NCBI GenBank assembly: GCA_023458375.1
Contig: JAEWZT010000004.1
Location: 124,001-188,000 of the forward strand
Origin: Bacillota bacterium
GTDB taxonomy: Bacteria; Bacillota; Clostridia; Christensenellales; CAG-314
Direction: 5' to 3'
Length of the DNA stretch: 64,000 bases
Of this stretch, positions 25,966 to 34,312 are shown in pieces (position 1 is the stretch's first letter; the number at the start of each line of letters is the position of its first letter). Position numbers and translations under genes: made by a program. The notes beneath the pieces were generated by a model, which did not search any database, was not told where the DNA came from, and saw only the letters and a list, made by a program, of their open reading frames with translations.

Positions 25966-26034
25966 TCATAATTAATTCTTATCTGGCTTTTTTGAGGTGT
26001 GATTTCATTGTGCGCTTTCGGCTTTTGTCTTGTT

Positions 26035-26487
26035 TTATCTCGCCGCAGGAATATTGACAAATACCTTACAGATGCCTCCGGTCATTAAGGTGCTTTCAAC
26101 TATTATATTATCAGCATCAACTTTTCCAGTAGCAGCAATCATAGCAAGCATTGGATCTAAACACCACCCGTTGCAAGGATTAGCTCCGCCCATTTTCTTT
26201 GACAGAGCGCATAGCTTGCAAGCCGCCGCCGTAGCAAAATAGCCGTTATCGGCTTTTTCCACAGACCAGTTTGCGCAACCGTAAATCTCTGAAAGTTTGT
26301 AAAAAACATCCTCCACAGCTTCAATGCCAAGCTGTTGATTCAAAATCGGCGCTGTCTGCGTCTGCCGCTCTTTCCTTTTCTCCACGATTGCGGGGAGAAC
26401 TCCCAAACGCCCATAAGTATTTACCGTCTCCGCTATTGATGCCGCATAGGTGTTTTGCAATATAGCGAGCCTTTTTTCAATATCCAC
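26035..26487 (-). CDS. ATC hydrolase-like / Cys-rich protein of the TetR locus
   Basis: About 150 residues. I choose the GTG at 26487 because SD AAAGGAGA lies seven bases upstream; the in-frame GTG at 26493 is too close to it. The C-terminal half has five Cys residues in CKLCAL, NPCNGWCLDP and GGICKVFV, a layout resembling L-2-amino-thiazoline-4-carboxylate hydrolase-type proteins (C...C..C then a small beta domain). The match is by eye and the function is uncertain. The gene lies downstream of a tetR gene on the same strand and has an identical operator in its own promoter, so it is almost certainly a target of that regulator. Confidence 0.55.
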   Translation of the reverse strand: MDIEKRLAILQNTYAASIAETVNTYGRLGVLPAIVEKRKERQTQTAPILNQQLGIEAVEDVFYKLSEIYGCANWSVEKADNGYFATAAACKLCALSKKMGGANPCNGWCLDPMLAMIAATGKVDADNIIVESTLMTGGICKVFVNIPAAR

Positions 26488-26509
26488 TATCACTTCTCCT
26501 TTATATGTT

Positions 26510-26537
26510 TTTATAACGTTCGTTAGATAATTTGCAA
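26510..26537 (-). promoter_or_regulatory. Promoter with TetR operator, ATC hydrolase-like gene
   Basis: On the minus strand TTGCAA (26532-26537), a 16-base spacer and TATAAA (26510-26515). The palindrome TAACGTTCGTTA (26514-26525) sits in the spacer and touches the -10 box, so a bound repressor would block the polymerase. The same 16 bases recur ahead of tetR. Confidence 0.75.
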
Positions 26538-26569
26538 ATTTTAATGCTGTAATTTTTACAGCGTTTTAA

Positions 26570-27124
26570 TCATTCACAACAATGAAGCACAACAGAGATT
26601 ACTTCTCTAATTTCATCCTCTGGCAGAAATCTATTTTTAACGACTATATTTTGTATAAGATTCTCTAACAAATGCACCAATGCTCGGGTAACCGCTATAT
26701 CGTTGCCGGCATTATTTAAATTAGGTCTTAGTATTTCAAGATGCCGGGGAAGTATTGTTTTTTCCCAATTATCCATGAGGTCCCTTAACTCATCATCGCC
26801 GTCAAAACATAGATAGACCTTGACCCCAAGCCGATAAACTTTCTTATCGTAATCATTTAAAGAGTTTAAATCATATACAAACTTAGTATAAAAATCTATT
26901 ATGTTGTTTGTTTTTAAAAGGGCAGCCTGCCTTTTAAGCAGATCAAAATATTCCTTTTTTATAATCTCGTCAAACAGCTCTTTCTTGTTATTAAAATAGT
27001 AGTAAATCATGGGCAAGGAACAGCCCACGTCCTTTGCTATATTACGGATGCTTGTTCCGTGATAGCCATTGTTATTGAAATGCTCTACCGCTACTTCCCT
27101 GATTCGTTTTCTCAAATCTATCAT
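26570..27124 (-). CDS. TetR-family transcriptional regulator
   Basis: 184 residues from the ATG at 27124, which has GAGG at the right distance. The frame is open further upstream to 27211 but that part lies over the operator and promoter. The N-terminal helix-turn-helix is clear: IREVAVEHFNNNGYHGTSIRNIAKDVGC, then SLPMIYYYFNNKKELF. The C-terminal ligand domain is ~130 residues, no specific family recognised. It is coupled to the ATC hydrolase-like gene by a shared palindromic operator, suggesting an autoregulated detoxification or efflux-type switch whose inducer is unknown. Confidence 0.92.
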   Translation of the reverse strand: MIDLRKRIREVAVEHFNNNGYHGTSIRNIAKDVGCSLPMIYYYFNNKKELFDEIIKKEYFDLLKRQAALLKTNNIIDFYTKFVYDLNSLNDYDKKVYRLGVKVYLCFDGDDELRDLMDNWEKTILPRHLEILRPNLNNAGNDIAVTRALVHLLENLIQNIVVKNRFLPEDEIREVISVVLHCCE

Positions 27125-27143
27125 AATTCCTCGCAGCCTTATA

Positions 27144-27189
27144 TAACGTTCGTTAGAATTATTGTAACATATAGAATTACTGATAGCAA
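27144..27189 (-). promoter_or_regulatory. tetR promoter with autoregulatory operator
   Basis: TTGCTA (27184-27189 on the minus strand), a 17-base spacer and TACAAT (27161-27166). The operator palindrome TAACGTTCGTTA (27144-27155) covers the predicted transcription start. It is identical to the copy at 26514-26525, including flanking bases TA and GA. Confidence 0.78.
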
Positions 27190-27415
27190 TAGTATACTTG
27201 AAATATTTCACATAAAAGCTGTTGTGGCGCTATGCTTGGAATGGTCTTATCAAATCGTACAGACAATCAGCAAGGATTATAATCTTTCATATTTACCCCA
27301 ACGACATAGGAACTATCCAATTTGAGGGCTATGCAGCAGCGTGCAGCGTTTTTCATTTTTTCAGATATATATTAGAAAAAATAAATCAAGCAATTTTTCA
27401 AAAACAAAGAAAAAA

Positions 27416-27440
27416 GCCTCGTTTTAGCTAAAAACAAGGC
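27416..27440 (-). terminator. Terminator of tRNA-Ser
   Basis: On the minus strand GCCTTGTTTT pairs with AAAACGAGGC around a short TAGCT loop, followed by six T residues. It lies four bases beyond the CCA end. Confidence 0.85.
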
Positions 27441-27443
27441 TAC

Positions 27444-27532
27444 TGGCGGAAGCGGAGGGATTCGAACCCCCGTGAGCTTGCGCCCAAACGGTTTTCAAGA
27501 CCGCCTCGTTATGACCGCTTCGATACGCTTCC
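27444..27532 (-). tRNA. tRNA-Ser(UGA)
   Basis: Acceptor stem GGAAGCG / CGCTTCC, anticodon loop CTTGAAA (anticodon TGA) on stem CGGT/ACCG, a long variable arm TTTGGGCGCAAGCTCA, T-arm GGGGGTTCGAATCCCTC, and encoded GCCA. The long variable arm is right for serine. It reads UCN codons. Confidence 0.95.
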
Positions 27533-27850
27533 ATATGTTGATATTATGCTTTTTCGGCGCTTTGCCTGCCGAATCTTACAAAAATGATTGCGCAACTTTA
27601 TGCGATTTTGCTTAGGTTTTCTTATCCTTAAAACCTAAATGCGGCAAACTTGCAACCCATTTTTAAGCAATTCTAAATATACGGTGCCGTCTTGGATTGC
27701 TTAGTTCCAGATTCTTTTATGAGATAATTTTTGCAAGCGAGCGTTGATATAATAGCATATTAAGGTGTTTTTATCAAGCATTTTTTAAGGCAATGGGCTT
27801 AGAGCGGTTGATTTTTATTTCCGCTTGTGCTAAAATATTTTAACAAATAC

Positions 27851-27924
27851 GCGAATGTAGTTTAGTGGCAAAACGAGAGCTTCCCAAGCTTTAGTTGTGG
27901 GTCCGATTCCCATCATTCGCTCCA
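27851..27924 (+). tRNA. tRNA-Gly(CCC)
   Basis: Acceptor GCGAATG / CATTCGC, D-arm with AGTTTAGTGG, anticodon loop TTCCCAA on stem AGAGC/GCTTT, T-arm TGGGTCCGATTCCCA, discriminator T and encoded CCA. It decodes GGG, a minor isoacceptor. Confidence 0.92.
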
Positions 27925-27930
27925 AATTAT

Positions 27931-27957
27931 AAAAACCACTATATAGTGGTTTTTTGT
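27931..27957 (+). terminator. Terminator of tRNA-Gly
   Basis: Palindrome AAAAACCACTATATAGTGGT, then T-run. It starts six bases after the tRNA's CCA. Confidence 0.88.
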
Positions 27958-28320
27958 TTTATCTAGATAAGATATATTGTGTTTTTTATAAACTTGGAAC
28001 AAATTTGGAACACTTTTTAAAAAATATTACTTAAAGTTTTATTAATTTCTTGTTGTTTTGGAGGGAATAAATGCCCATAAGTGCGGATATATCGTATTTT
28101 GCATTTTTAGGAACAAATCAAGAATATTCCTAATAAATCATCCCATATATGTATTTTTAGCTTATTGATATTAAGTCAAGGCAAGAAAAGCAAAGCTACA
28201 AGTAAAATGTTTTTTGGTTATATTAGATTAAATTAAAAGGTCTTTTAGCGGAACTGTAAACCGCTTGATGTTTTGCTTTTCCGAAAGATACGGTAAAAAT
28301 ATCCATTGGGGGTAGGCTGT
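27958..28320. other. AT-rich gene-free region
   Basis: No supported gene. It contains a direct repeat TTGGAACAAATTTGGAACA at 27991-28009 that is reminiscent of sequence next to tRNA-linked integration sites. No integrase gene or second att copy is visible in the window, so this is not claimed as an att site. Confidence 0.4.
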
Positions 28321-28329
28321 CATATAATA
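28321..28329 (+). promoter_or_regulatory. Candidate -10 element of the first collagen-like gene
   Basis: CATATAATA fits the mother-cell sigma-E/sigma-K -10 pattern CATANNNTA and also contains the sigma-A box TATAAT. The -35 sequence is weak for both, so the class is open. Confidence 0.35.
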
Positions 28330-28358
28330 TTAAAGGCAGACTATTTCAGGAGATTTTT

Positions 28359-29195
28359 ATGAATAAAGAAAAATGCGCAGACAGATATATGGAGTTTTTT
28401 GCGGCTCCCTGTAAGCCCAAGGGGGAATTGCCGCCCTATTGGGATGAAAAAGGGTGCCGCTGTCCCCCCGGTCCGACAGGTCCGCGCGGTCCGCAAGGCA
28501 TTCAAGGACCGACAGGCCCTGCGGGCGCTGACGGCGCAACGGGCCCTACGGGTCCTAACGGAGATACCGGTCCGACAGGACCGACCGGCACAACGGGAGC
28601 AACAGGCGCAACAGGACCCACGGGCACCACCGGCGCAACCGGTCCGACAGGTTCAACCGGAGCAACGGGCGCGACTGGTCCCACGGGCGCAGATGGAGCG
28701 GAGGGTCCCACAGGTCCGACGGGTCCTACGGGCGCAGATGGAGCGGTGGGTCCCACAGGTCCGACGGGTCCTACGGGCGAATCTCCCGTTATGGCGGGCG
28801 TTCAATATCAGCTCGTAAGTGATACGACCATTTTAAGTGACGGCGAACCCGTTATCTTTAACACCTTAATAGAAAACACTTCGTCAAATATTTCTTACGA
28901 TGCCGTAACGGGCGTATTTACACTGGCGGAAAACGGCGTTTATTTTGTAACCTGGTCGTTAAGCACTTCGGGAGCGGGACCTTCCATTTACGTTGAGTTA
29001 AGCTTAGAGCTTTCGGGAGGACCCACGATTGCCTATGCCGTAATGCTTCCTTTAACGCAAATCAGCAGCTCGGCGGTAATAAACGTTACCGCGGCTCCAC
29101 AAACGCTTAGACTTGTAAATACTACGGGCGAAGACGTGTTTGTGGATTTGACAACTGTTCAGGCGAATATTACTATAATTCATATGGAACTATAA
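28359..29195 (+). CDS. Collagen-like (Gly-X-Thr) spore-surface protein, BclA-like
   Basis: 278 residues with SD AGGAG. Residues 1-35 are a Cys-containing N-terminal region (CADRYM, APCKPKG, CRCPPG). Residues ~36-140 are ~35 Gly-X-Y triplets dominated by GPT, GAT and GTT. The last ~135 residues form a jelly-roll domain like the C-terminal head of BclA (C1q/TNF-like), with alternating strands (GVFTLAENGVYFVTWSLS). This matches hair-like filament proteins of spore exosporia; Thr in the repeat is the usual O-glycosylation site. No signal peptide, consistent with mother-cell assembly on the spore. Flanked by terminators, no glycosyltransferase next to it (compare the pair at 52-54 kb). Confidence 0.85.
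   Translation: MNKEKCADRYMEFFAAPCKPKGELPPYWDEKGCRCPPGPTGPRGPQGIQGPTGPAGADGATGPTGPNGDTGPTGPTGTTGATGATGPTGTTGATGPTGSTGATGATGPTGADGAEGPTGPTGPTGADGAVGPTGPTGPTGESPVMAGVQYQLVSDTTILSDGEPVIFNTLIENTSSNISYDAVTGVFTLAENGVYFVTWSLSTSGAGPSIYVELSLELSGGPTIAYAVMLPLTQISSSAVINVTAAPQTLRLVNTTGEDVFVDLTTVQANITIIHMEL
28464..28779 (+). repeat. Collagen triplet repeat region, gene at 28359
   Basis: Nine-base Gly-X-Y codon repeats, mostly GGT/GGC-CCG/CCC/GCA-ACA/ACG. Two longer near-identical blocks encoding GADGA.GPTGPTGPTG lie at about 28686-28781. They are expected to vary in copy number between strains. Confidence 0.85.
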
Positions 29196-29221
29196 ACACC
29201 AACCGATAAGCATTAAAATAC

Positions 29222-29251
29222 AGCCGCTTTTAACTAAAAAGCGGCTTTAAT
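29222..29251 (+). terminator. Terminator of the first collagen-like gene
   Basis: Perfect 10-bp stem AGCCGCTTTT / AAAAGCGGCT (29222-29231 with 29237-29246), 5-base loop and T-rich tail. The following bases to 29605 hold no supported gene. Confidence 0.9.
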
Positions 29252-29605
29252 TTTTAAAAGCTTCTTTTATAAGCAAAAAAAGATGCAGATAAGTTTCCGC
29301 AACGCTTAATATTAATCTTTCCTAACTTGTATAACCGTATTTGAAGCGATAACATAAAAGCGAAAGTTTTCATAGAACTTAACTTATTTAAAAAGAGGCA
29401 GCCTTTGCAGAATGTACTGCACTTTAACTTTTTAGCAATTTTTTCTATGGCGCGTTGTTTGACCTTCCTTTGATAATTATAAAAATACTCCATAGATTTT
29501 TTATTTGCCGTGACTATAATTTTTTTAACTTTTTTAGGTCAGCGCGTTTCATTTTACTAAATTTACCTCCATTGACTGTCGCAACCTTAACTGCTTGCAC
29601 TTGCC

Positions 29606-29635
29606 TATATATTTTTTTAGCAATCCGCCATAATA
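29606..29635 (+). promoter_or_regulatory. Possible forespore (sigma-F/G-type) promoter of ku
   Basis: CATAATA (29629-29635) fits the sigma-G -10 pattern CATNNTA. TATATA (29606-29611) lies 17 bases upstream where TGNATA would be expected. Bacillus subtilis ku and ligD are forespore-expressed, which makes this plausible, but the -35 match is partial. Confidence 0.35.
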
Positions 29636-29656
29636 AAAAATAAGGAGTAATTTCTT

Positions 29657-30613
29657 ATGGCATATTCCATTAAAAGCAGTATAAGTTTCGGGCTTGTGTA
29701 TATCCCCGTAGCTCTTTATCTTTGCGCAAAAGATAATGACGTTAGCTTTAACATGATTGACAAAAAAACCCTTTCGCGCGTTAAGTATAAGCGGACATGC
29801 GTTGACTGCGACGGAAGGGAGCTAAAACAAGAGGACATTGTCAAAGGCTATCAATACGACGACGATTCCTACGTTATTTTGGAAGACAAAGACTTTGAAA
29901 AAATTAAAAGCAAGCGCGATAAGTCCATTACGATTGAAAAGTTTGTGCCCCTTGCCGAAGTTGACCCTATTTATTACGACAAGGCATATTATGTCGCGCC
30001 TTCGGGCGCGGAACGCGCCTTTGCGTTGCTGCTTGCCGCGATGGAGCATAAAAATATGGCGGGCATAGCAAAAACGGTTTTGGGTTATAAGGATACTTTG
30101 ATTTTGCTGCGCGTAAAAAACGGGAAAATGCTTCTCAGCACTATGTATTTTGAGGAAGAAATTCAAAAACCTCCCGCAAAGGGAGTGGAAAGCGCCGCGG
30201 CGGGCAAAGAATTTGAGCTTGCCGTAAGCTTAATAGAAAACATGAGCGGGCGCTTTGATTCCGCTCAATACAAAGACGAATACAAAGAAAAACTTATGCA
30301 GCTTATTGATTCAAAATTGCAGGGCAAATCGGTAAGCATACCCAAAGAGCGCAAATCGGGCAACGTTGTGGATATTCTAGACGCTTTAAAAATGAGTATA
30401 GACACTGTAAAAAAGACTTCACCCAAGACAAAACCTCGCGCTGCGGGGGGCGATGAAATAATGGACGCAAAAATATATAAGGAGCCTCCTGCCGCTAAAA
30501 AAGGCGGAAAAGTTTCAAAAGCAAAGACCGAGAGTAAAAAGGAAAGCGATATAAAACTGTCTGCCGTAAAGAGTAAAGGGAAAGAGGACAAAAGGGCTTC
30601 TGCAGGAAAATAA
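29657..30613 (+). CDS. ku: Ku protein (bacterial NHEJ DNA-end binding)
   Basis: 318 residues, SD AAGGAG. It is a homodimeric ring that binds double-strand ends and recruits LigD. Seen: N-terminal SIKSSISFGLVYIPVALY, DKKTLSRVKYKRTC, the central beta-barrel with KFVPLAEVDPIYYDKAYYVAPS, and MLLSTMYFEEEI. The core ends near residue 255. A Lys-rich low-complexity tail of ~60 residues follows (PKTKPRAAGG, KKGGKVSKAK), as in bacterial Kus where the tail promotes DNA threading and LigD contact. It is upstream of the two ligD-part genes, in the same direction. Confidence 0.96.
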   Translation: MAYSIKSSISFGLVYIPVALYLCAKDNDVSFNMIDKKTLSRVKYKRTCVDCDGRELKQEDIVKGYQYDDDSYVILEDKDFEKIKSKRDKSITIEKFVPLAEVDPIYYDKAYYVAPSGAERAFALLLAAMEHKNMAGIAKTVLGYKDTLILLRVKNGKMLLSTMYFEEEIQKPPAKGVESAAAGKEFELAVSLIENMSGRFDSAQYKDEYKEKLMQLIDSKLQGKSVSIPKERKSGNVVDILDALKMSIDTVKKTSPKTKPRAAGGDEIMDAKIYKEPPAAKKGGKVSKAKTESKKESDIKLSAVKSKGKEDKRASAGK

Positions 30614-30831
30614 TCATAAAATTACAAGCGCGTGTTGGTGAGAAGTTAACGGGCGCATGCGCAACGAAAGCAAAATGAAATACCGTTGCAGAAAAACAGA
30701 AAATAGACGCTTAAATAATATATAATCATATTGATACGGTAAAATTATAAGAATACGGCGAGAACAGCAGAGCATTTGCAATAAAGACGCCTCACTAAAA
30801 AATATTTTGCAATAAACACGCGGTAAAAAAT

Positions 30832-32577
30832 ATGGACAAAAAACTGGAAAAATACAACTCCAAAAGAAACTTTGAAAAAACGGAAGAGCCGCAGGGAAAG
30901 GGCGGCGAAAGTAGACGCAACTCAAAAAGCGTGGCAAAAGACAGGCAACCCCCCTTAGTTTACGTTGTTCAGCACCATTTGGCGCGCCGCGACCATTATG
31001 ATTTCCGCCTTGAATGGAAGGGCGCCCTTTTAAGCTGGGCGGTGCCAAAAGGTCCGTCATATAATCCCCTTGACAAGCGCCTTGCCGTAATGGTGGAGGA
31101 GCATCCCTTTGATTATAAAGATTTTGAGGGGCTAATCCCCAAAGGAGAATACGGCGGCGGCACCGTTATGCTTTGGGACGAAGGTTTTTGGGAGCCGTTA
31201 ATTGATGTTGACAAAGGGCTTTTTGAGGGTTCTTTGAAATTTATTTTAAAAGGCGAACGCTTAAAGGGCAAATGGGCTTTAGTGCGGCTTAAAAGCAAAG
31301 AGGAAGAAAAGGACAGTAACTGGCTGCTCATAAAAGAAAAGGACCAATACGCCAAGCCCGAAGAGGGCATTTCTCAGTTTACAGAAAGTGTCAGGACAGC
31401 GCGCACAATGGAAGAAATTGAGAATAATTTTGTGGTAAAGCCCGCTAAAAAAGCAAAACAAAAAAACACTTCAGCGCAAAAGGAAAATGCGCGGATAAAT
31501 AATGACGCCGAAAAAGGCGAAAGCTTGGCGCGGGAAGAGGAAAGGGAAAAAAGTTCCCAAAACTTAAAAAGCGCGAAAAAAGCCGATGCGGAAACAAAAA
31601 GCGATGAAAGCAAAAAGGCGGCGGCGAACCCTTTTCAAAACACAGACATAATGCTTGCAAAACTTGTGGCAAAACCTCCTAAGGGTGAGCAATGGCTGTT
31701 TGAGCTGAAATACGACGGTTACAGAATTTTGTCTTATATTGAGCAAGGCTCAGCCCGCCTTATGACAAGAAACGGCAAAGACTACTCGCAAAAATTTGCG
31801 GAGGTTGCTTCTTCGTTGAAAGAGGTTTTTCAAATGCGGCCGGCGGTGCTTGACGGCGAAATCGTAGTTACGGACAGCGGGGGGAAAACCGATTTTCAGG
31901 CGCTGCAAAACTACATCAAAAAACCCCAGGGCAAGCGCTTGTCTTATGTTATTTTTGATATTCTTGCGCTTGACGGCGAGGACTTGCGCCAAAAACCGCT
32001 TACAGAAAGAAAAATAATTCTGGAAAAACTGCTTTTAAACGCTCCGCAAAGCCTCACTTACAGCAAACATATTGCGGGCGAGGGTGAAAAGTGTATTTCC
32101 TCCGCCTGTAAGCTTGAAATGGAGGGCGTAGTGGGCAAACTTTCCTCTTCACGTTACGTCGGCGGGCGCAACGGCGACTGGGTTAAAATAAAATGCGACA
32201 ACAGACAGGAGTTTGTTATAGGCGGCTACACATTGACGGATAAAAAAAACGAGGGCGTAAGCGCCTTGCTTTTAGGTTTTTATAAAGAGGGCGAACTAAT
32301 TTATTGCGGCAGGACGGGGACGGGAATTGCGCGGGAAACTTCCTTAGAGCTGGAAAGCAAATTTGAAAAAATTGTCAAAAAAAATCCGCCCTTTATAAAC
32401 CCGCCTTCCCAAAGAAACTCGGAAAAAGTTACTTGGCTTACTCCCCATTATGTCGCCGAAATAAAATATGCCGAAATGACGCAGGAGGGGCTGTTAAGGC
32501 AGGCTAGCTTTAAGGGTTTAAGAATTGACAAAAGCGCCTTTGAGGTCAAGCTTGAAAAGGCGGAAAACAAGACTTAA
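30832..32577 (+). CDS. ligD: LigD: 3'-phosphoesterase - ATP-dependent DNA ligase
   Basis: 581 residues. Residues ~40-200 are the phosphoesterase (PE) domain that trims 3' ends, with its catalytic H49, H55 and D57 in VVQHHLARRDHYDFRLE. Residues ~200-268 are a charged linker. Residues ~270-575 are the ligase with adenylation Lys K293 in ELKYDGYR and an OB-fold end containing EKVTWLTPHYVAEIKYAEM. The polymerase domain is not in this protein but in the gene at 32746. The ATG at 30832 has no clear ribosome binding site, yet no better start exists. It works with Ku in end joining, probably in spores or non-growing cells. Confidence 0.94.
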   Translation: MDKKLEKYNSKRNFEKTEEPQGKGGESRRNSKSVAKDRQPPLVYVVQHHLARRDHYDFRLEWKGALLSWAVPKGPSYNPLDKRLAVMVEEHPFDYKDFEGLIPKGEYGGGTVMLWDEGFWEPLIDVDKGLFEGSLKFILKGERLKGKWALVRLKSKEEEKDSNWLLIKEKDQYAKPEEGISQFTESVRTARTMEEIENNFVVKPAKKAKQKNTSAQKENARINNDAEKGESLAREEEREKSSQNLKSAKKADAETKSDESKKAAANPFQNTDIMLAKLVAKPPKGEQWLFELKYDGYRILSYIEQGSARLMTRNGKDYSQKFAEVASSLKEVFQMRPAVLDGEIVVTDSGGKTDFQALQNYIKKPQGKRLSYVIFDILALDGEDLRQKPLTERKIILEKLLLNAPQSLTYSKHIAGEGEKCISSACKLEMEGVVGKLSSSRYVGGRNGDWVKIKCDNRQEFVIGGYTLTDKKNEGVSALLLGFYKEGELIYCGRTGTGIARETSLELESKFEKIVKKNPPFINPPSQRNSEKVTWLTPHYVAEIKYAEMTQEGLLRQASFKGLRIDKSAFEVKLEKAENKT

Positions 32578-32745
32578 CGCAGGGTGAAGAAATAAAGTTT
32601 TTTATAGTGTAAAATCAAATGTAAAGTTATGCCAACACAAAACCGTGAACAATGCTTGCATTAAAAATAATAACGCTATATCTAACCTATGAACGCGCTG
32701 TTAAACTGTTATAAGTTATAATAATGCAAGAGAGGAAAAAAATAA

Positions 32746-33624
32746 ATGACTCAAAACATTATAATAGGGGGAGTGGAAGTAACCAATCCCGACAAAATCA
32801 TATTTGCGGGCAAGCCTCCCGTCAAAAAAGCCGACGTTGTAAATTACTATTACAGTGCGGCGTCAGCTATGCTTCCTTATATAAAAGGCAGGGTTTTAAG
32901 TATTGTGCGCTGCCCCAAAGGCGTTTCTTCCCCCTGTTTTTTTAAAAAGCACCCCGACGTCAACGGCAAGGGCGTTGAAAAGCTTCCCGTTAAAAATTCA
33001 GAGGGGCAAGAGGAAGAGTATTTTTATATCAAAAACGAAAAAGGTCTTTTATATGAGGCGCAAATGGGCACGGTGGAGTTTCACCTTTGGGGAAGCAGGG
33101 CGCAAAACATTGAAAAGCCCGACTTAATGGTTTTTGACCTTGACCCCGACGAGGGTATGAGTTTAGACAGGGTTCGCCGCGGCGTGCGCGACCTTAAAAG
33201 TTTGCTGGACGGATTGTCGCTTACTTCTTTTCTTAAAACAAGCGGCGGCAAAGGGTATCACATAGTGCTTCCATTTAAACCCTCGGCGGAGTGGGAGGCT
33301 TTCCGCGATTTTGCTAAAAAAATAGCTCAGGCGATGGAATACAATTGGCAGGACCTATATACCTGCAATGTGCGCAAAGAAAAGCGCAAAGGCAAAATAT
33401 ATATTGACTGGGTGCGCAACGGCAGAGGCGCGACTTCCGTAAGCCCTTATTCGCTCAGGGCGCGCAAGGGTTTAAGCGTTTCAATGCCGATAGCTTGGGA
33501 AGAGCTTGACGTTACGGCACCCGACAGCTTTAATATTAAAAATGCCCCTGACAGAATAAAAAGTCATGACGCCTGGCAAGGTTTTTTTGCAGTTAAACAG
33601 CGGCTTAAAGCTTTTAAAAATTGA
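32746..33624 (+). CDS. LigD-type primase-polymerase, stand-alone
   Basis: 292 residues with GAGAGGA ribosome binding site. It is an archaeo-eukaryotic primase-type polymerase that fills gaps during NHEJ, often adding ribonucleotides. Seen: NPDKIIFAGKPPVKKADVVNYY; the two-Asp metal motif in VFDLDPDEGM (D131, D133); KTSGGKGYHIVLPF (nucleotide binding His); and RNGRGATSVSPYSLRARKG. It is a separate polypeptide, not fused to the ligase, as in some Clostridia and archaea. 168 bases separate it from ligD; no terminator is visible between them, so co-transcription is likely. Confidence 0.95.
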   Translation: MTQNIIIGGVEVTNPDKIIFAGKPPVKKADVVNYYYSAASAMLPYIKGRVLSIVRCPKGVSSPCFFKKHPDVNGKGVEKLPVKNSEGQEEEYFYIKNEKGLLYEAQMGTVEFHLWGSRAQNIEKPDLMVFDLDPDEGMSLDRVRRGVRDLKSLLDGLSLTSFLKTSGGKGYHIVLPFKPSAEWEAFRDFAKKIAQAMEYNWQDLYTCNVRKEKRKGKIYIDWVRNGRGATSVSPYSLRARKGLSVSMPIAWEELDVTAPDSFNIKNAPDRIKSHDAWQGFFAVKQRLKAFKN

Positions 33625-33879
33625 CGTAAAGGTTATATGATTATTAGTAGGGGATTTGAAGCCCTTATATCGGCGGAATTAGTTGTATAGCTCTTATTTT
33701 AGTTGATAATACTGCGCAATCAACAATCCTAAAAATAACCTGCGCGATTGCTTAATTTGTGTAGCCGTAAGACTAATCTAATACGAAATTGCGGCGAAAA
33801 TAAAGAAAAATACTGCTTGATACTTTTCATTTTGCATAAAAAATGTTAAAATATTTAAAATGATTTGGAGGTAATTTTT

Positions 33880-34071
33880 ATGAAAGCAAAAATTGACAGG
33901 GACGGCTGCATAGGCTGCGGGCTTTGCACTTCCATTTGCCCCGAAGTATTCAGAATGGCGGACGACGGGCTTGCCGAAGTTTACACCGACCCCCTTCCCG
34001 CTTCGGAAGAAAGCAACGCCCTCTCGGCAAGCGCAAGTTGCCCCGTTTCGGTAATTTCAATAGAGGAATAA
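33880..34071 (+). CDS. Ferredoxin, small [4Fe-4S] type
   Basis: 63 residues from the ATG at 33880, which has GGAGG nine bases upstream. An in-frame TTG at 33865 lies inside that site and is not the start. Cluster ligands are seen as CIGCGLCTSICPEVF near the N-terminus and the distal Cys in SASCPVSVI. This is a single-cluster ferredoxin: C10, C13, C16 and the distal Cys bind one [4Fe-4S], while C20 may form a disulfide or be free. It is an electron carrier; partners are not identifiable from this neighbourhood. A monocistronic unit, 255 bases after the LigD polymerase gene, with a strong terminator. Confidence 0.93.
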   Translation: MKAKIDRDGCIGCGLCTSICPEVFRMADDGLAEVYTDPLPASEESNALSASASCPVSVISIEE

Positions 34072-34078
34072 TTTTTTT

Positions 34079-34118
34079 GCCCGCGCCGCTTTTTAATATC
34101 AGCGCGGGCACTTATTTT
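34079..34118 (+). terminator. Terminator of the ferredoxin gene
   Basis: GCCCGCGC (34079-34086) pairs with GCGCGGGC (34102-34109), with a TTATTTT tail. Confidence 0.75.
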
Positions 34119-34165
34119 CCCGCCGCTTTTTAATATCAGCGCATTCATTTTCCCGCCGCTTTTTC
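34080..34165. repeat. Three tandem copies of a terminator-like unit
   Basis: The unit CCGCCGCTTTTTAATATCAGCGC and its variants occur about every 35-40 bases: 34081, 34120 and a truncated third copy at 34155. Only the first copy retains a full stem. It appears to be a duplicated terminator. Confidence 0.65.
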
Positions 34166-34244
34166 TATTTCTCCGCTTTTACTTTATAAATAAAAACTCC
34201 TTACTAAAACATAATAAATTTGACAAATAATTTTCAGAAAGCTA

Positions 34245-34273
34245 TTGACATTTGGCTTTGCGTATGGTTTACT
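34245..34273 (+). promoter_or_regulatory. Promoter of the ribosyl-scavenging operon
   Basis: Perfect TTGACA (34245-34250), a 17-base spacer and TTTACT (34268-34273). The predicted transcription start is ~34280, inside the LacI-type operator. Confidence 0.7.
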
Positions 34274-34278
34274 TAAAT

Positions 34279-34294
34279 GGTAAAACGTTTTATC
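34279..34294 (+). promoter_or_regulatory. LacI-family operator
   Basis: Perfect 12-bp palindrome TAAAACGTTTTA (34281-34292) with central CG, extended by an outer G/C pair. The central CG and AAACG half-sites are typical of LacI-family operators. It sits on the predicted transcription start, and the operon's last gene (43550) is a LacI-type regulator. Confidence 0.72.
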
Positions 34295-34312
34295 AAGAGG
34301 AGAAATGAAAGA

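Noticed and set aside
27222..27431. 69-codon plus-strand ORF near tRNA-Ser
   Set aside because: No ribosome binding site and runs into the tRNA terminator; translation has no recognisable domain.
27991..28009. Possible att site after tRNA-Gly
   Set aside because: A direct repeat is present but no integrase or second copy of the tRNA 3' end was found in the window.
28502..28756. Minus-strand Pro/Val repeat ORF
   Set aside because: Same artefact of the collagen repeat of the gene at 28359.
29254..29493. 79-codon minus-strand ORF
   Set aside because: No ribosome binding site, odd composition, overlaps the collagen gene terminator region; no domain seen.
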